Positions 1-12,075 are shown, numbered from the stretch's first letter. The stretch: DNA of 64,000 nt from Pegoplata infirma (GCA_963921195.1 OY992536.1:322851038-322915037), one strand, 5' to 3'. Translations and numbers: made by a program. Notes: generated by a model from the sequence alone, not told the origin.

Positions 1-1289
1 GGGTCACCAAAATAGAACAAAACGGAAAAAAAAACTTTTCTCCGTTTTGTTCTATCTTGCTTAGTTTTAGATATACGGGAACTTAAGGGCCTGATAGGGC
101 CTTGAAAATCTTAAAATCTGAATAACTCAAAAACTATTACCCGAAATGCTCTTGGTTTTTTTACGGTAGTGTTCTACAAGTCAAGGGGTACAAAATGGTG
201 TTGGACTTTTTCTCGTAGCGGCAGCATTTACGGAGATATGTTCATTAGAGTGATATTTTTTCATAATTTTTTTTATTTTTCCAAGGACACTAAGAAAACT
301 ATGTCATTAAAGGTGATACTTGATAGTTTTTGTATTTTTTAAATTTTGGAGAACAGTGCAAATATATTTTCATAGGAAAACTGACCAAGTGTAAAGAGTA
401 TGACAATATCAGGAAAAAACTTAAAACGTCAAAAAATATACGTGTGTCATCGATAATTTTGCAGTGACTGTAAAAAAAATATAAAAATTTTCAACTTGAA
501 ATTGACATTTCCAGAATAAAATGTTAACAGTGTTGCCAATTTTATTAGTTTTTGCTCGAATGAAGCGGGTTTACATTTGTGTTGGGCGTTTTTTAGCTAT
601 TTTGGGCGAGTTATTTTGAAAATAAAATTTGGCAATATTGTTTTTTTTTTTGTTTTGTTTTGTTTTTATTTTATTGTATTTCTTGTTCTTTCTCGCAATG
701 CGAGAACTCGCACTTGTTGTTTCATTCGATCAATCCTAAAAAAATCCAATACAGAAACTAGCAAGTATCATACCACCTTAACTGCTTGTAGTTTATTAAA
801 AAAAGTAATTATCAAAGTTATTTTAATATAAAAATCACATATTTTATTTAGGATTTCCTGTTTTCTGCAAGTTCTGTATTAAAAAAAAAAATAAATTACT
901 GTCTTAAAAATTAATTTTTCGTTACATTTAAATTCGGCAGTAAAAATTTTCTTCTATATTTTTTTTTCAGTTTATTAACATTTTTGTTAGTCATTTAATT
1001 AACACTTTTGGAATGGTTTTTAAATAAAATTTCATTTGTTTTGAGTGAATATTCACTAAAATTTACCGACATAATTTTTTAACTGTATCAGGGCAAATTT
1101 TTGTTCTACTAAATTTAAAAGAGCGCCACAGGTTAAAATTATCGGATTTGGCTAAATCTCCCATTTTTTTATTAAAATTTTAGGAAATTTCATGAACTAT
1201 TTGCAAAAAAATGTTTCTCCAAATTTTAGTAAGGTATGGTGAGTGAGTCACTGATCAGTCAGTTTAGTTTTGATATACATATATCGGAT
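1..1289. other. Gene-free AT-rich stretch
   Basis: No reading frame here has recognisable protein similarity. The longest open frame (577-831) is a low-complexity Phe-rich product of T-runs. The only structured part is the hairpin at 13-54. The rest is A/T homopolymer-rich sequence that I cannot assign. Confidence 0.6.
13..54. repeat. Short perfect hairpin, start of a dispersed repeat
   Basis: The 14-base stem TAGAACAAAACGGA pairs exactly with 41-54 around an A/C/T loop. The following bases (TCTATCTTGCTTAGTTTT) recur at 22377-22396 and, inverted, at 46275-46300 and 46578-46600, so this is the edge of a dispersed repeat with at least four copies in the window. Confidence 0.7.
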
Positions 1290-1423
1290 TCACCCTCCCC
1301 TTTGAACCCTCCCCTATGATATTGGGCAGCTAATAAAAAATAGGTTAATCTTATTTTCCACCCCTTTTTCCTATATACAAGTTTCAGGACAATCGGTGGG
1401 TGCCCTGTGAAAGACCTTCCTTG
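1290..1423 (+). mobile_element. Right end of a CAAGGAAGG-type TAA MITE
   Basis: The sequence GACAATCGGTGGGTGCCCTG followed by TGAAAGACCTTCCTTG matches the right ends of the complete elements at 45084-45647 and 53045-53528. The upstream CCCTCCCCTT and GGGCAGCTAA tracts also match. The left end is missing, so this copy is truncated. Confidence 0.8.
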
Positions 1424-2917
1424 TCAGATACTGATTTTTTTCATTGAGAAAATTATAAATTATTTTTGATATGACTTTTTGACTCAGGATCTAAAAAATA
1501 CAAGATATTTCGTCAAAAAAGCAGTAATTTAAAAATTAACAACATTGCATTTCCAATATCTTATCATGCGAAATTTTCAAATTACTGCTGGAAAATTGTC
1601 ATGCTATATGCGTATTCTGGCGGTATCAGAAATCAGTGAAAACAGGTTGTTGCAAAATGATTTATGTAGTGTTTATTTTCACACATTGATGAATTTATTT
1701 GTATGAAAGAATGTATGATGAATGTTTTTATTCGCTTTGTTGTTTTACTTAATTTTATTAACATCATAAAAAATATAACATTTTCAAACATGCATATAAC
1801 TAAAACACTTTGTTAACAACGACCACCCATTTACACAGAGAATTTTGTGTGTTTTTCTAAATACAATTTTCCTTAGGGCGACACCGTTTTTGATGGGAAA
1901 ATTTAGTAAAATTATAAAAAAATATTTGTTTGGTAAAAGTTTTAAATTTTAAGAATATCGTATGTATTTATGATATTTTTGAATATTTAAATCAATATAA
2001 TATTAAAGTTTTCACATAAAAATGTATAAATGTTGGATACGAACGTTTCAGTTATGAACTTTTTTAAAATTTGTTTTTGAAAATTAATGTTAATTCTTAA
2101 GTAATTTTAAATTTTTTATAAAAATTCAAGAATCATTTTTGGAAAATTCAAGGTCAAAAAAGTATATTTTTTTTAAATTTTTTGGAAAAAAAAAATTATT
2201 CCAAAAATTTAGCACCCTAATTGTCTTCATACAAAAATCTTCAAGCTACTAATAATATTAAAAATAAAATAATAATAAAAAAATATAAACGACATCAAGA
2301 AAAGAGCAAAAATTAAATCGTAGAAGATTTACATTAATTTGCAATTATTCATGCTGTGCTTTATTGGTGCAAAATACTTTTTTTTTTTTCACTCTTTCTT
2401 CTACTGCCACAAAAATTCATTCCAAACCCAACCAAAGAGATTTATGAACAATTTTCATTGGGTGGTTGTAATAAAGTGTAATAAAAAAAAAACATTTTCA
2501 AGTAAAAATAAGAAAAATTATATTATGCAAATTACTATTAAAAAGTATAGAGAAAAAACAAAATTAAGAAATAAAACGATGGTGTTGTAGATGATATTTT
2601 TTTTTTCGTATTTTGGTGTATGGTAGGAATCAAGCTAAAGATGAACCATAAAAATAAAATGAAAATAATGGGAAAATATAAGAACATTTTATGAATTTTT
2701 CTTTTGTATAAATTCATAAAGATTACTTGAGAAAATTTTTTGTATTTTATAAAGTGTGATGGAGGCAAGAGTATTTTTTAATAAGGATGTTTCATAAAAA
2801 AATAGGATAATGGGTGCGTTTTGTGAACGTTTTTATATATTTTACATTAATAAAAAATTCGGTAAATTTTTTTCTTTGATTTTGCATTAAAGAATTTTAA
2901 AAATCAAGCGACAGACG

Positions 2918-2970
2918 GACCTGAGAGCCTATATGTGCTGATGTAAAGCGTCAGCAGCTACTTACAACTT
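2918..2970 (+). repeat. LINE 3'-UTR relic in left arm
   Basis: Bases GACCTGAGAGCC through GCAGCTACTTACAAC match, in inverse orientation, 37082-37132 in the other arm. They also match 63368-63419, the 3' untranslated end of the LINE at the right edge of the window. It is therefore probably a fragment of a related retrotransposon that was already present when the arms were duplicated. Confidence 0.65.
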
Positions 2971-2990
2971 TACCACAGACTCGAGATAAC

Positions 2991-3215
2991 GGGGCATGTC
3001 ACAGATTCAATTCCGTTCGGAAGTGGAATAAGTGGTTTACTCGTAAAACGCAAAGCAAATATTTTTTTCGGAATGAAACCACTTTTATGCAATTCAATTC
3101 CACTTTGATTTTTGAATGTGATTTCATTCCGTAAAAAAAAAAAATATTCGTTTTGCGTTTTACAAGCAAACCACTTTTTTCAAATCCGAACGGAATTGGG
3201 TCTGTGACATGCCCC
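2991..3215. mobile_element. 225-bp palindromic MITE, TSD AAC
   Basis: Ends are GGGGCATGTCACAGATTCAA and its inverse, with a long imperfect hairpin in between. AAC flanks both sides (2988-2990 and 3216-3218). The opposite arm at about 37055-37065 reads straight through as a single AAC-type site, so this is a precise insertion after arm duplication. A 3-bp duplication fits PIF/Harbinger- or CACTA-like transposition; the superfamily is not settled. A fragment of the same family lies at 18963-19062. Confidence 0.85.
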
Positions 3216-3340
3216 AACGGCATGTTTATGTCAGTTTTTTTTTTGCTTTTCAATTCGATTTTCCCATGCATTGTTAGCCATTACTTTTCTAAACATTCAC
3301 TTTGACATCATTAAAAACCCGACGTTCAATCCTTTCGCTA

Positions 3341-3732
3341 CAAGTTTTTATTGGCCGAATCAGAGATGATAAATGACATTTTCAGAATTGTACTGACTTT
3401 ACTAAAAAAAGTGTACTTTTTTGACCCGACTGTATTAAAATAGTTTTAATTTCTTTTATTATTTTTATTTTATTTAAATTTCTCCATTCACGTCCAGATT
3501 TTTAGTTATTCACGGTTGAAAATGGGAAAAATTACGATTTTTGCATTATTTGAAAGCCTGCACAGCAGCCATTCAGTGGAATACAAATCTGGTATAAAGC
3601 GCAAAAGTATAATTTGTCTATGGTCTCCAACCTAGAAAACAATTTTTTTCTTATTATTGCGTATGGTTAAAATTAGCATTTTTGTAAAAAAGGTAAGGTA
3701 GGTAGTAACTACTAGGTAGGTAGTACCTACTA
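3341..3732. other. No gene seen; GTAGGTAGTA short repeats
   Basis: A/T-rich sequence with no recognisable coding content. The last 40 bases hold a small direct and inverted cluster of GTAGGTAGTA/TACTACC words next to the T1 element. Confidence 0.5.
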
Positions 3733-4948
3733 CACTAAGAAAAAAAATATTAAAATCAAACAGAAACAACTTTAAATTAAATATAAAACAGTGACGAAAT
3801 AGAACAAAGTTTGTTTTTATTTAATTTAAATATGTTTCTAGTTGTTTTTAACATGACACGATTAGTAGATAACATTTTAAAATTAAGATGAAACAATATT
3901 GTTTTAAAATTGGCCATGCTAAATTTAAATATGCAACAAATTTTAATTTAAAGTTGACCAATATTAATTTTAATATGGGACATTTTTTTCTTTTGCAGCT
4001 TTTTACTTACCTAAAAACCATGAAACTTAAAATAAAACAATACACATTTTTGTTTTAGTTTTTTTTTATTATTTTTACAATATTTTTTAATAACACATCA
4101 AAAAAATTAACACTACTCTAATTGTACATCTAAGGTAGAATTACATCCAAGGCTTTGGCTTTAAATATTGCTTGTTGGCTTTATTTTTTGCTATACATAA
4201 AAAAATCAAAGCCAAAGCCTTGGATGTACTTCTACCCTAATTGTAGCACTACATCTAATTACAACAAATGTAATTAAATACCAAAAATAAAAAATAAACA
4301 CACTTAAATTAATATTTTATACCATATATCAAAAACTAAAATTAGAAGTTTTCATTTTCTGCCAATTAAATACGTACATAGACACATCCCCGCCTCGTTT
4401 TCTTTGTCTTTATTTTTTTTACTTGGTTTTTTACTTTTTCTTCAGTTTTATTTTTGTTTTCAATGTTAATAATATTCCTTTTCACTTTAGTTTTTTAATT
4501 TTTAATTTTACTTTAGTTAATTTAATTAATTTCACTTAAAACTCGTCACATTTAGAGATGAGAAAAATGTGCGTCTTTTTTGTTAATGAAAAAATATTTT
4601 AACATTGTATCTACTTAAAATAAAATTGCACAACTTTACTATATTTCTTAAAAAAAACTTTAAATGTCAAAAACCAAAATTGTTCAACTTTAAAATAACC
4701 ACGAAAAATATTGTTTTTAATACAAATATTTGAATAAGGTTTTTTTAAATTTTTAACGACTTTTAATGACAGCATATTAAATTTAAAGTGATCAATTTTA
4801 AATTAAAATTGTATGCAATTTTAAAACAAACATATTATGTTTAAATCAATCAAAAACAATATTAAAATTTAAATCTTTCCAAAAATATGTAGCATACTTA
4901 AAATAAACATGAAAATATTTGATTTAAATATGTTTTTTTCCCTCAGTG
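3733..4948. mobile_element. T1: AT-rich TIR element with TA flanks, word ATTTAAAT
   Basis: The left end reads CACTAAGAAAAAAAATATT; the inverse of the right end reads CACTGAGGGAAAAAAACATA. Both ends are bounded by TA (3731-3732, 4949-4950). The interior, especially the outer 250 bases at each side, is made of degenerate copies of TTTAAATTAAA, AATTTAAATATG and TTTTAAAATTG in both orientations. No protein is encoded. It is interrupted by a TAA-type MITE. It could be a Tc1/mariner-type MITE, but no transposase partner is visible. Confidence 0.7.
4134..4237. mobile_element. 104-bp hairpin MITE, TSD TAA, inside T1
   Basis: TIRs are GGTAGAATTACATCCAAGG at the left and the inverse of GGGTAGAAGTACATCCAAGG at the right, continuing into CTTTGGCTTT/AAAGCCAAAG. 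TAA lies at 4131-4133 and 4238-4240. A 3-bp TWA duplication with G-rich TIR tips fits a PIF/Harbinger-derived MITE. Confidence 0.85.
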
Positions 4949-5122
4949 TAGGTACCATAGTTTTTTTGATATTTTTCAAAGAAAACCTAAAAAAAATATT
5001 TTTTTTACAAATTTAAGTTTTCTGTGTTATCCCTGCAAACAATAGGGCGATATATCGCCGAAAAGATATTGCGGCGATACGAAAATTTATCATTTCAATA
5101 AAAAATCAAAGTCTTTTTACCC

Positions 5123-5948
5123 TACATCACACTGTGGTACAGGGTAAAATGAGTTTGTGCTGATGTTTGTAACTACCCGAAATATTGGTCCTAGACCCAC
5201 TTTTAAGTATACCGATCGACTTAGAATCAATTTTTGAGTCGATTTAGCGATGTCCGTCCGTCCTTCCGTATGTCCATGTAAACGCTGTAAACACGATACA
5301 GGTCGCAATTCTTAATCAATTGACTTGAAATTTGAAACTTAAGCCTCTTTTGGCCCAAGGACGAAGCCTATTGAAATTGGAAAAAATCGGTCCATATTTA
5401 GACCTAGCCCCCATACAAAGGTCCTCTTTAGTTTTGGCTCAAATGACTCTAATAGCCGCATTTTAATAGGTATCCTTTCGAAATTTGGCAGGTAATTATG
5501 CTTTATCGACACAAATTACCATTCCGAATTTTCAAGAAATCGGAACAGTTCTTCTTGTAGCCCCCATACAAACCACCTTCCCGATTTTCACATAAATCTC
5601 TCAAATTTTATGAAAATAGAAAATATTTAATTTAAATTCTGTTTGTGTATGTTAAACGCGTACTTTAATAACCTTATCAAATCTGATTATCATCGGACTA
5701 TTTTTGGACTTAGGTCCCATGTGAAAATTTCGCTCGATATTCAGTTGAAGCGGTTTATTGTCAACAAAAAGAAGCCTATTCCAATCAAATTTGATTTGTG
5801 AGTGCTTTTTACACTTATTAAAGATTTGACAAAATATAGATCTATGTAATCAGTCCATGTTTCAACTTGGGACCCATTTGCCGGGAAACTCTGGTGTAGG
5901 GTATTATATGGTCGGTCTTGACCGACTATAATTTTCATACTTGTTTTT
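5123..5948 (-). mobile_element. Calyptrate-type interspersed repeat, CCGACTATA family
   Basis: On the minus strand it starts ACAAGTATGAAAATTATAGT and CGGTCAAGACCGAC and runs to TACCCTGTACCACAGTG near 5123. Inside are the landmarks CCCCCATACAAA (twice), GGACGGACATCGCTAAATCG, and CAAACATCAGCACAAACTC. I recognise this layout from very abundant repeats in Musca-, Stomoxys- and Lucilia-like genomes; the assignment to a transposon class (Helitron/DINE-like) is uncertain. It encodes nothing. Confidence 0.7.
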
Positions 5949-6129
5949 ATTTATTTTTGATCAAATAAATATGGTAACATTTAGTATTTTTTACCGTTTT
6001 AAAAAAATGTAAAGGAAATTACTTCTAAAATTGTGTTGGAATTCGAAAAAAATTCTAAAAACTTTTTAAATGTTTATTTGACAATTTCAAAAAAACATAT
6101 TGAATTCAAAAAAAAAATTAAGTTTTTAG

Positions 6130-6435
6130 ACGTGGCCAAATATGGTAAATTTACCAATTTTTGCATTACATCGCATTTTATTTATTTTTTTCAACGGTAA
6201 TTTAACAATTCTGCAATTTTCGAAACACATTTATGTATAGAGTTTTATATGGGCTATCGATTGGCATTATTCTGAAATTTTTCCAAAAACAAATAATGCC
6301 AATCGATGGACCGTACAAAACTCTATTAATTAGATTTGTTTCGGAAACTTCAGAATTGTTGAGTTATAGTAGAAAAAAAAAAATAAAGCGATGTCATGCG
6401 AAAATTGCCCAATTTTACCAAAGTTTACGAAACTT
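6130..6435. mobile_element. ~300-bp hairpin element, ATGGGCTATCGATTGGC family
   Basis: The element folds back around about 6283. Bases 6221-6275 pair with 6296-6345, and the outer arms 6150-6220 pair with 6346-6425. Half copies of the same family occur at 6830-6990 and 22235-22360. It carries no coding sequence; the open frame 6233-6460 is an accident of the hairpin. Confidence 0.75.
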
Positions 6436-6527
6436 TGAAGTTCAAAATAATTTTTTTTGAAAATAAAAAATAACTGCCTCTAAAAATTTTACATTTCTAC
6501 AGAATTTAATGAACTTTCTTTTTTTGA

Positions 6528-6690
6528 TTTTTTCTGTAAGTACAGATCGAGCACGGGCTCTAATTATATTTGTTATAAGGGTTCAAGTTGAAAAAATGCA
6601 GAAGAAAAATTGAATTTCTAAAAATTATAGACATTTCTGGTATTTCCTATACCGGTTTCAAACACCCCAGTTAGTGTCATCATCAGTAGG
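6528..6690 (-). repeat. Dispersed repeat with CTGATGA...GAAAC core
   Basis: This is the inverse of 42135-42305 over about 165 bases (for example AGGGTTCAAGTTGAAAAAAT). On the minus strand it reads CTGATGA (6680-6686), then a small stem, then GAAAC (6655-6659), then GGTAT...ATACC. The spacing and elements resemble a hammerhead-ribozyme core, but the cleavage-site side is not canonical. Confidence 0.6.
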
Positions 6691-6829
6691 CTTTTAAATG
6701 TCGGTTTGTCTTGTTAATGAAAACTGTTTTTTATATATGTGAATATTTATAATTTCTACAGAATAAATTTTTCTTTCATTTAAATTTAAAAAAAAAATAA
6801 CAATTGCATGTTTTTTGCTATACCGATTT

Positions 6830-6990
6830 TTTGGTTAAATTCGGAAAATTCAGACATAATTCTGAGTTTTATCCAAAAACAAATAATGCCAATCGTTAGC
6901 CCAAACAAAACTATAAAAAAAATGTATTTTGAAAAAATATAGAAAAAATTATATAAAGCAAATTGCTCAATTTTACAATTTTTGATCTAG
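6830..6990 (+). repeat. Half copy of the ATGGGCTATCGATTGGC hairpin family
   Basis: CCAAAAACAAATAATGCCAA followed by TCGTTAGCCCAAACAAAACT matches the right half of the hairpin at 6130-6435 and the block at 22235-22360. The left half is absent. Confidence 0.6.
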
Positions 6991-7159
6991 CTCATCTCGC
7001 CCATTTTAAAAGCTTAAAAGCTTTAAAATGGGCTTAAACTTTTGTTCCACGATTTTTAATTCCATATAGGGCAATAAGCTCCGTAGGTATGACATTTATC
7101 TACCAACATTTTTTTTCGTGTTAAGTTTAAAATAAAAAGCTTCATATGCTTCAGAGCTA

Positions 7160-7330
7160 TCTTTCCAAAGCAAGTATATTTTTAACAGACATACAGTCAG
7201 AAAGACGGACGGACATCGCCATGTCGACTTAAATACGATTGAAAATTATTGATTTTTCCAACCAGTTACAAACGGAATGAAAAAGTAATATATATTCCCT
7301 ATCGCTAATTGAAGGGTATAAAAAAGTCCC
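7160..7330 (+). repeat. Diverged 3' tail of the GGGTATAAAAA repeat family
   Basis: GACGGACGGACATCGCCATG, GTCGACTTAAATACGATTG, GTTACAAACGGAATGA and GAAGGGTATAAAAAAG occur in the same order as in the better copy ending at 14311. The 5' part is not visible, so this is a truncated fragment. Confidence 0.65.
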
Positions 7331-8900
7331 GGTTTTTAGGTCAAAATCCCACTTTTTCAACCTTTCCATCCCGCTTTTCAGCCAAAAACAGCTGGTCAGG
7401 TTAATTATAGTACATGTTTTCATACTAATTTTTTCTTGCTGAACATGAATTTGTCAACCAAATTCCAGAACCACAAAAATTCTTGTTTTGACTTTTTTAA
7501 AAAATATGGGTAAAAATTTGGATGTATTGTGTACATTATGAAAGAAAAATTTTAATCTTTAAAATCGCGATGCTTATCAGTGGACCAAAATCGTTTTAAT
7601 TTTTTTTACTATTTTTAACATAACATACTCAACAGTTGTCAACTTTTGAGATGAATTCGGTAAAAAAAAATAATTTTTGTCTAAAAAATCAGCACCTGTG
7701 GATTAAAACCGCGATTTGGACGCGTTATAATAAATAAACCACGTTAAAAATTTACCGATGTCGTAAATGAAATCATAATAATTAATTTTTATTAAAATGC
7801 AAAACCCTCTATCTAATCATTTTCATTCATGTACTTAATATTTTTGAGAAACAAAACCCTCTATCTATCATAAAATCCACAATAGTGCAAAAATTTATAA
7901 ACGAATTTTATATGAGATTTAGTTGTTGATTTAAAAAATATATTGTAGAATATCGAATTTTAATTACTCTAACAATACGCGAAATAAACAGTTTTTTGGC
8001 TCACCTGAAAAGTTGTGTTATTTTAGATAGAGGGTTTGAATATAGGCCCTAGATATACTTTTCCAATTTTAAAAAAATCTGTCTTTTTTGAGGGCTTGGT
8101 CCATAAAAAATGGAAATGCCTATATCTCGAGAAGGAAAACCGTGTTGAGTAGTGTTATCGTACCATACATCCAGTTAAACCAAACTTTCTGAAAATGTAA
8201 ACCTATACACTCAAAAAAACAACCTTGTCAAATTACTAGAATTTTTTTTGAATGCGACTTTTTACGATTTTTGAGAATTTTTTAACGTTTATTTTCTTTT
8301 AAATTTTTTTTACATTATTTTGAAAATTTCTATTCGGCAAACGAATATTGCGTATAGAACAATCTGGTTTGTAAATTTATTCATCCGGACACATCCTATC
8401 GTAAAAAAAAATCCTTACCCGCCGTGATTTTCTCATATCCAAACCATTTCTCTGGCCTGGATTTTGTCAGATGACCAAAACGTTGAGTGTATCCATAATT
8501 GAATCATTGCAATGTAGCGAAAGGGTTAACTCCAAAAAGCATATTTTCGTGCTGAAAATACGTCCATAATAATATTAAATAGTTTTTTATATTTAACCCT
8601 TAAATGCCCTTGGATACCCAACATTATGAAAAAATAGTAAGAAAAACAAAATATATTTAAAATCAGCTTTTAATTTTATTTCCATACAAATTGTTTTTTG
8701 TTTTTAAAATCGACTTTCAAAAAATGTATTAAAAATTTGAAATTTAAAATAAAACTTTTGTTAAAATAGACTTTTTGTTTTCTTGTGGTAAGGGCCAATG
8801 TGTTTAAAATTTAAAAAATTCTATTTAGAAAAAATATGCATTTTTACCAAAATATGCAAAATTAGTTAAAATTTAGTAATTAAGATAGATATTTAAATAA
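7331..8900. other. No gene seen; unassigned repeat-like DNA
   Basis: I see no coding content. Two direct copies of AACCCTCTATCTA (7804, 7857) face an inverse copy TAGATAGAGGGTT near 8025. A lone CACTCAAAAAAAC end flanked by TA lies at 8206-8220. Confidence 0.5.
8208..8250 (+). repeat. Solo end of the CACTCAAAA-type element
   Basis: TA followed by CACTCAAAAAAACAACCTTG and TCAAATTACTAGAA matches the ends at 49388 and 62374 (CACACAAAA...CTTTGTCAAA). No partner end is recognisable downstream. Confidence 0.5.
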
Positions 8901-10217
8901 TTTTGTATAAAGTTCCGAGTTCAAATATGTACTTTTAACAAAGTAATTGTCCTAGTTAACAATGTTGCATCTGTTTGGTCTGTGACAAAGTAGTGTAGGG
9001 TATAAAAACGTACCTATTGTTAAAACTTTGTCAAAAGTCTCCCATATTCACACATAAATAAATTCATAAAAATAATTGAAAAAATTTTAATAAATTTTAA
9101 CATATTTTTCTTTTTTTTTGTACAACATTTAAAACAAATGAAGAAATTTTCAAATCACGAATGTTGTCAGATTTCTTATACATATTTTTATGTACAAAAT
9201 ATCTACAGTGGTACTTTATACACTATTTTTTTTTTTTTTTTGGTTTTAATAAATTTATGCAATCTTAACCAAGATCGTGTTGAATGTGTTGATATAACGC
9301 AAGGTTTTAACAATATAATTTGCATTTCAGTTTCATTTTTTTTAGATGAATGTACCAAGAAAAAACAAAAAACAGCAGAAACAGAAGTGGAGGAAGCCAA
9401 AGGAAACAGAAGTTTGATGGAAACAGAAAATCATCAACCATCGTAACTGAGTTTCACTCACGGTAAATACATTTCGTGGTGCGTTTGACGTGTTTTTTAA
9501 GTGACATGTTTGTTTGATTGTTTCTTTGGTTGTTTTTTTTTTTCTTTTTTAAGTTGAAAAATGTCAATTTTTCTACCATTTGCAACTTTGAAATTTTTTA
9601 TTCAAATCAAGCAACAACGAGCAACGAGAAGAAGAGTTGTCATAAGTTCTGGGGGATTTAACCAGACTGTTTTGCATCTTTAAAATTGAAAAATAAGAAC
9701 TGAAACTGAATATGTTAAATATTTTAATGTCGAGTTTATTTATTTTTTTTTTATTTGCAAAATGTTAAACTGTCATTCTTTTGTTGATTGTGTGTCCTTT
9801 TGATGAATTAGGTTAAAATAAGAAATTTCATTCTTTGGAATTAAATTAAACAAAAAATACAGCTGCAAATAAAATTTTAATTTAAATACAAGTATTTGAA
9901 AGATGTTAATAGATTATTTAAGGATTTCAAAAAGTTACAACTGTAAACAACTCCAAAAAATCACCATTTTCTTTACATGTTTTTTTTGTATATTTGTTCA
10001 AAAAATGAAATATTTTTACGCCATTTAAAGTTGATTGACCTGGTTTTGGACTCAGGTGGTTAGAAAATGCCCTTTTTCGTCCTGTTGTCTTTTGGTTATA
10101 GAAAACAATAAAAATAATGATTAAATTGTATTCTTTAAGTGTAAAAATCCCCAAAAAATTTCAGTTCCAAATTATCGGTTCAAGAACGTATGATATCATA
10201 TCAATCGATTCTACTAC

Positions 10218-10591
10218 CAGGGTTGGCAACCGATACCCACCTAGAATAACGGTATTTGGCTATTGTACCGCAACCAATAAAGATATGGACATTTTCAAAA
10301 GCGATTATGAAAGCTGATGAAATTTACAGTATTTTAAATGTGTCACTTCGTGTTTCTACTGGTCGTTTTTGTTATATTGGCCAATACCGTTATAATACCG
10401 TTTCAAACGGTATTATAAAGGTATTGACCTATATTTCGAAAACGAACCGGTAGAAACACGAAGTGACACATTTAAAATACTAGAAATTTCATCAGCTTTC
10501 ATAATCGTTTTTGAAAATGTCCATATCTTTATTGGTTGCGGTACAATAGCCAAATACCGTTATTCTAGGTGGGTATCGGTTGCCAACCCTG
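10218..10591. mobile_element. 374-bp hAT-type palindromic MITE, 8-bp TSD
   Basis: Terminal repeats start CAGGGTTGGCAACCGATACC and extend as a near-perfect hairpin more than 100 bases deep, meeting near 10400. TCTACTAC flanks both sides (10210-10217, 10592-10599). CAGGG ends and an 8-bp duplication are hallmarks of hAT elements. The corresponding site in the other arm (about 28622) has no insertion. Two short open frames inside are hairpin artefacts. Confidence 0.95.
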
Positions 10592-10699
10592 TCTACTACA
10601 CATTCCAGAATCAATGATTTTGTTTGAAATTGTCACGAAAGCAATCGTTTGTTAAATCAAGTTTTTTTTTAATTATTTTAAATTGAAAATATGTTGTGA

Positions 10700-10870
10700 T
10701 TACCCTAGAATATATTACAGAATCTATTGCAATATGAATCTGTTCTAAAAAATGTTCTTGATATCATATGTAATAAAAAAGTTCCATTCGATTTGAAATT
10801 TTCTTTGTGGAGGGTATTCATGGATTCGACCAAGTCGAATTTAACTTTTCTACTTGTTTTCATTCTTTTC
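10700..10870 (-). repeat. 5' end of the ACAAGTAGAAAAGTT repeat family (left-arm copy)
   Basis: On the minus strand it begins ACAAGTAGAAAAGTTAAATT, then CGACTTGGTCGAATCCATG and AATACCCTCCAC. The mirrored copy in the right arm is at 28435-28590. It is truncated: the 3' tail is missing. Confidence 0.7.
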
Positions 10871-11699
10871 GTAAAATGTTTGTATTTAATATACTTTAAA
10901 CACCCTCCAACCAATGATTACTAAATTATGATTTTCAGTCTGCAATATTAGATTTAAATACACTATGCTCCAATTTTACACTTTTTTTTAGCAAGCTGGG
11001 CACTCTAATGGTAAAGTTAATTAGAGTACGCTGAATTCAGTGGTGCTAGCCGTTATTCGAAGTTAGCGCTCGTATTCGAGATATTCGAGATTTAAAATTG
11101 TAAAGTTATTGGCTAACAATTTTCAATTAAATCTGTTGATCAACAAAATTCAAATGAATCAATCAATGTTTTGATTAAAATTTTTGTTATTTTCTTTAAC
11201 TGTCGAATTACACATTTTTAACATACCAGATTATTTTCGCTTTAATTTATTTGAATAGATTAATTCAAAAATACACAAAATAATCAGGTTTTACTTTTAT
11301 TTTATTGTTGGCAACATATTGGAAAGCAAAAATATCAATTTTTTGATAATTTTATCATAAGCTTACAAATCATTTGTTAAATCAATCATTATTTTGATTG
11401 ACTATAAATAAAAAAATTATGTCTAAATGACGTTCTATGATGATATTTAAAAAAGGGACTAAAAATCGGAGATAAAGGGTTAATTGTTCTAAGAAAAGAA
11501 CCGCCATAAAATGTTACTGAAGTTGATTGAACATTTGTTTTCGACTTATTCAAACTGAATTAAAAAAAATAAAAATTACAGTGGGCCATAAAAAAAAACT
11601 TTAGCTATATTTTCAAAACTCTTTTGTAGTTTTGGGGTACCAATGGAATACTCTAAATTTTTGGTGTCATTCAAGATATAAAATCTTTTTGCACAGTGT

Positions 11700-11835
11700 T
11701 GTTTACTAGGGTGGCTCGTTTTTGGGTTACCCTTAGGGGTAACTCACATGCAAAATATCACTCCGATCAGAGTTTATCTTCTGTCCCCACTTTGAGTCTC
11801 AAAATTGAAATTTTTGCAAAAAAGGACTTAAAAAA
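11700..11835. repeat. Left arm of an inner inverted repeat (partner 16060-16195)
   Basis: GTTTACTAGGGTGGCT, ACCCTTAGGGGTAACTC and CACTCCGATCAGAGTTTATC occur in inverse order and orientation at 16060-16195. The space between holds the T2 element and further palindromes. Confidence 0.75.
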
Positions 11836-11939
11836 AATAATTAAACGTTTTTTTTTAATAAAATTCATTAAAAATTATTTTTGTATAATATTTGATCGTA
11901 AATACTTAAATATGGAATTTGAAGATTTTACGTCATCAT

Positions 11940-12075
11940 TAACCGTTCAAACTTGATGCCAAAAAAATGGCATTATTTTGGGGAGAATTCTCAAAACGGT
12001 TTTTTGTACAATATGGCGGATGTCCGTCGGGCCACTTTTCGGGAATTGCGGGGGGAAGTTAAAGGATTTCAAGGA
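11940..12075. repeat. Inner arm (partner 27235-27460)
   Basis: CAAACTTGATGCCAAAAAAA, TTGGGGAGAATTCTCAAAAC and AATTGCGGGGGGAAGTTA recur inverted at 27235-27460. The midpoint of the pair is close to 19.65 kb, the same centre as the larger arms. Confidence 0.75.

Larger units (their letters stand above)
1424..3340. repeat. Outer left arm of the large inverted repeat
   Basis: This stretch is the reverse complement of 36880-38690 at high identity over most of its length. For example, the block around 1680-1860 (TGTGTGAAAATAAACACTAC in reverse) reappears at 38270-38460. Identity falls off in the first ~130 bases (1424-1560) and after about 3340. It contains a 225-bp MITE absent from the other arm and a relic of a LINE 3' untranslated region. 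Open frames inside it (2339-2590, 2538-2768) are mirrored in the other arm but look like nothing known. Confidence 0.85.
8930..11200. repeat. Middle left arm of the large inverted repeat
   Basis: This stretch is the reverse complement of 28140-30043, at what reads as about 90% or better in the best blocks (9640-10140 against 28840-29170). It includes a conserved purine-rich block (9360-9440: AACAGAAGTGGAGGAAGCC) with an open frame in each arm that I do not recognise. The left arm carries a hAT MITE (10218-10591) that the right arm lacks. Confidence 0.85.

Noticed and set aside
9138..9446. 102-codon frame with a similar frame in the opposite arm (29224-29574)
   Set aside because: The two arms give frames on opposite strands, relative to the shared sequence, with different N-termini. 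No domain is recognised. Kept only as part of the arm description.
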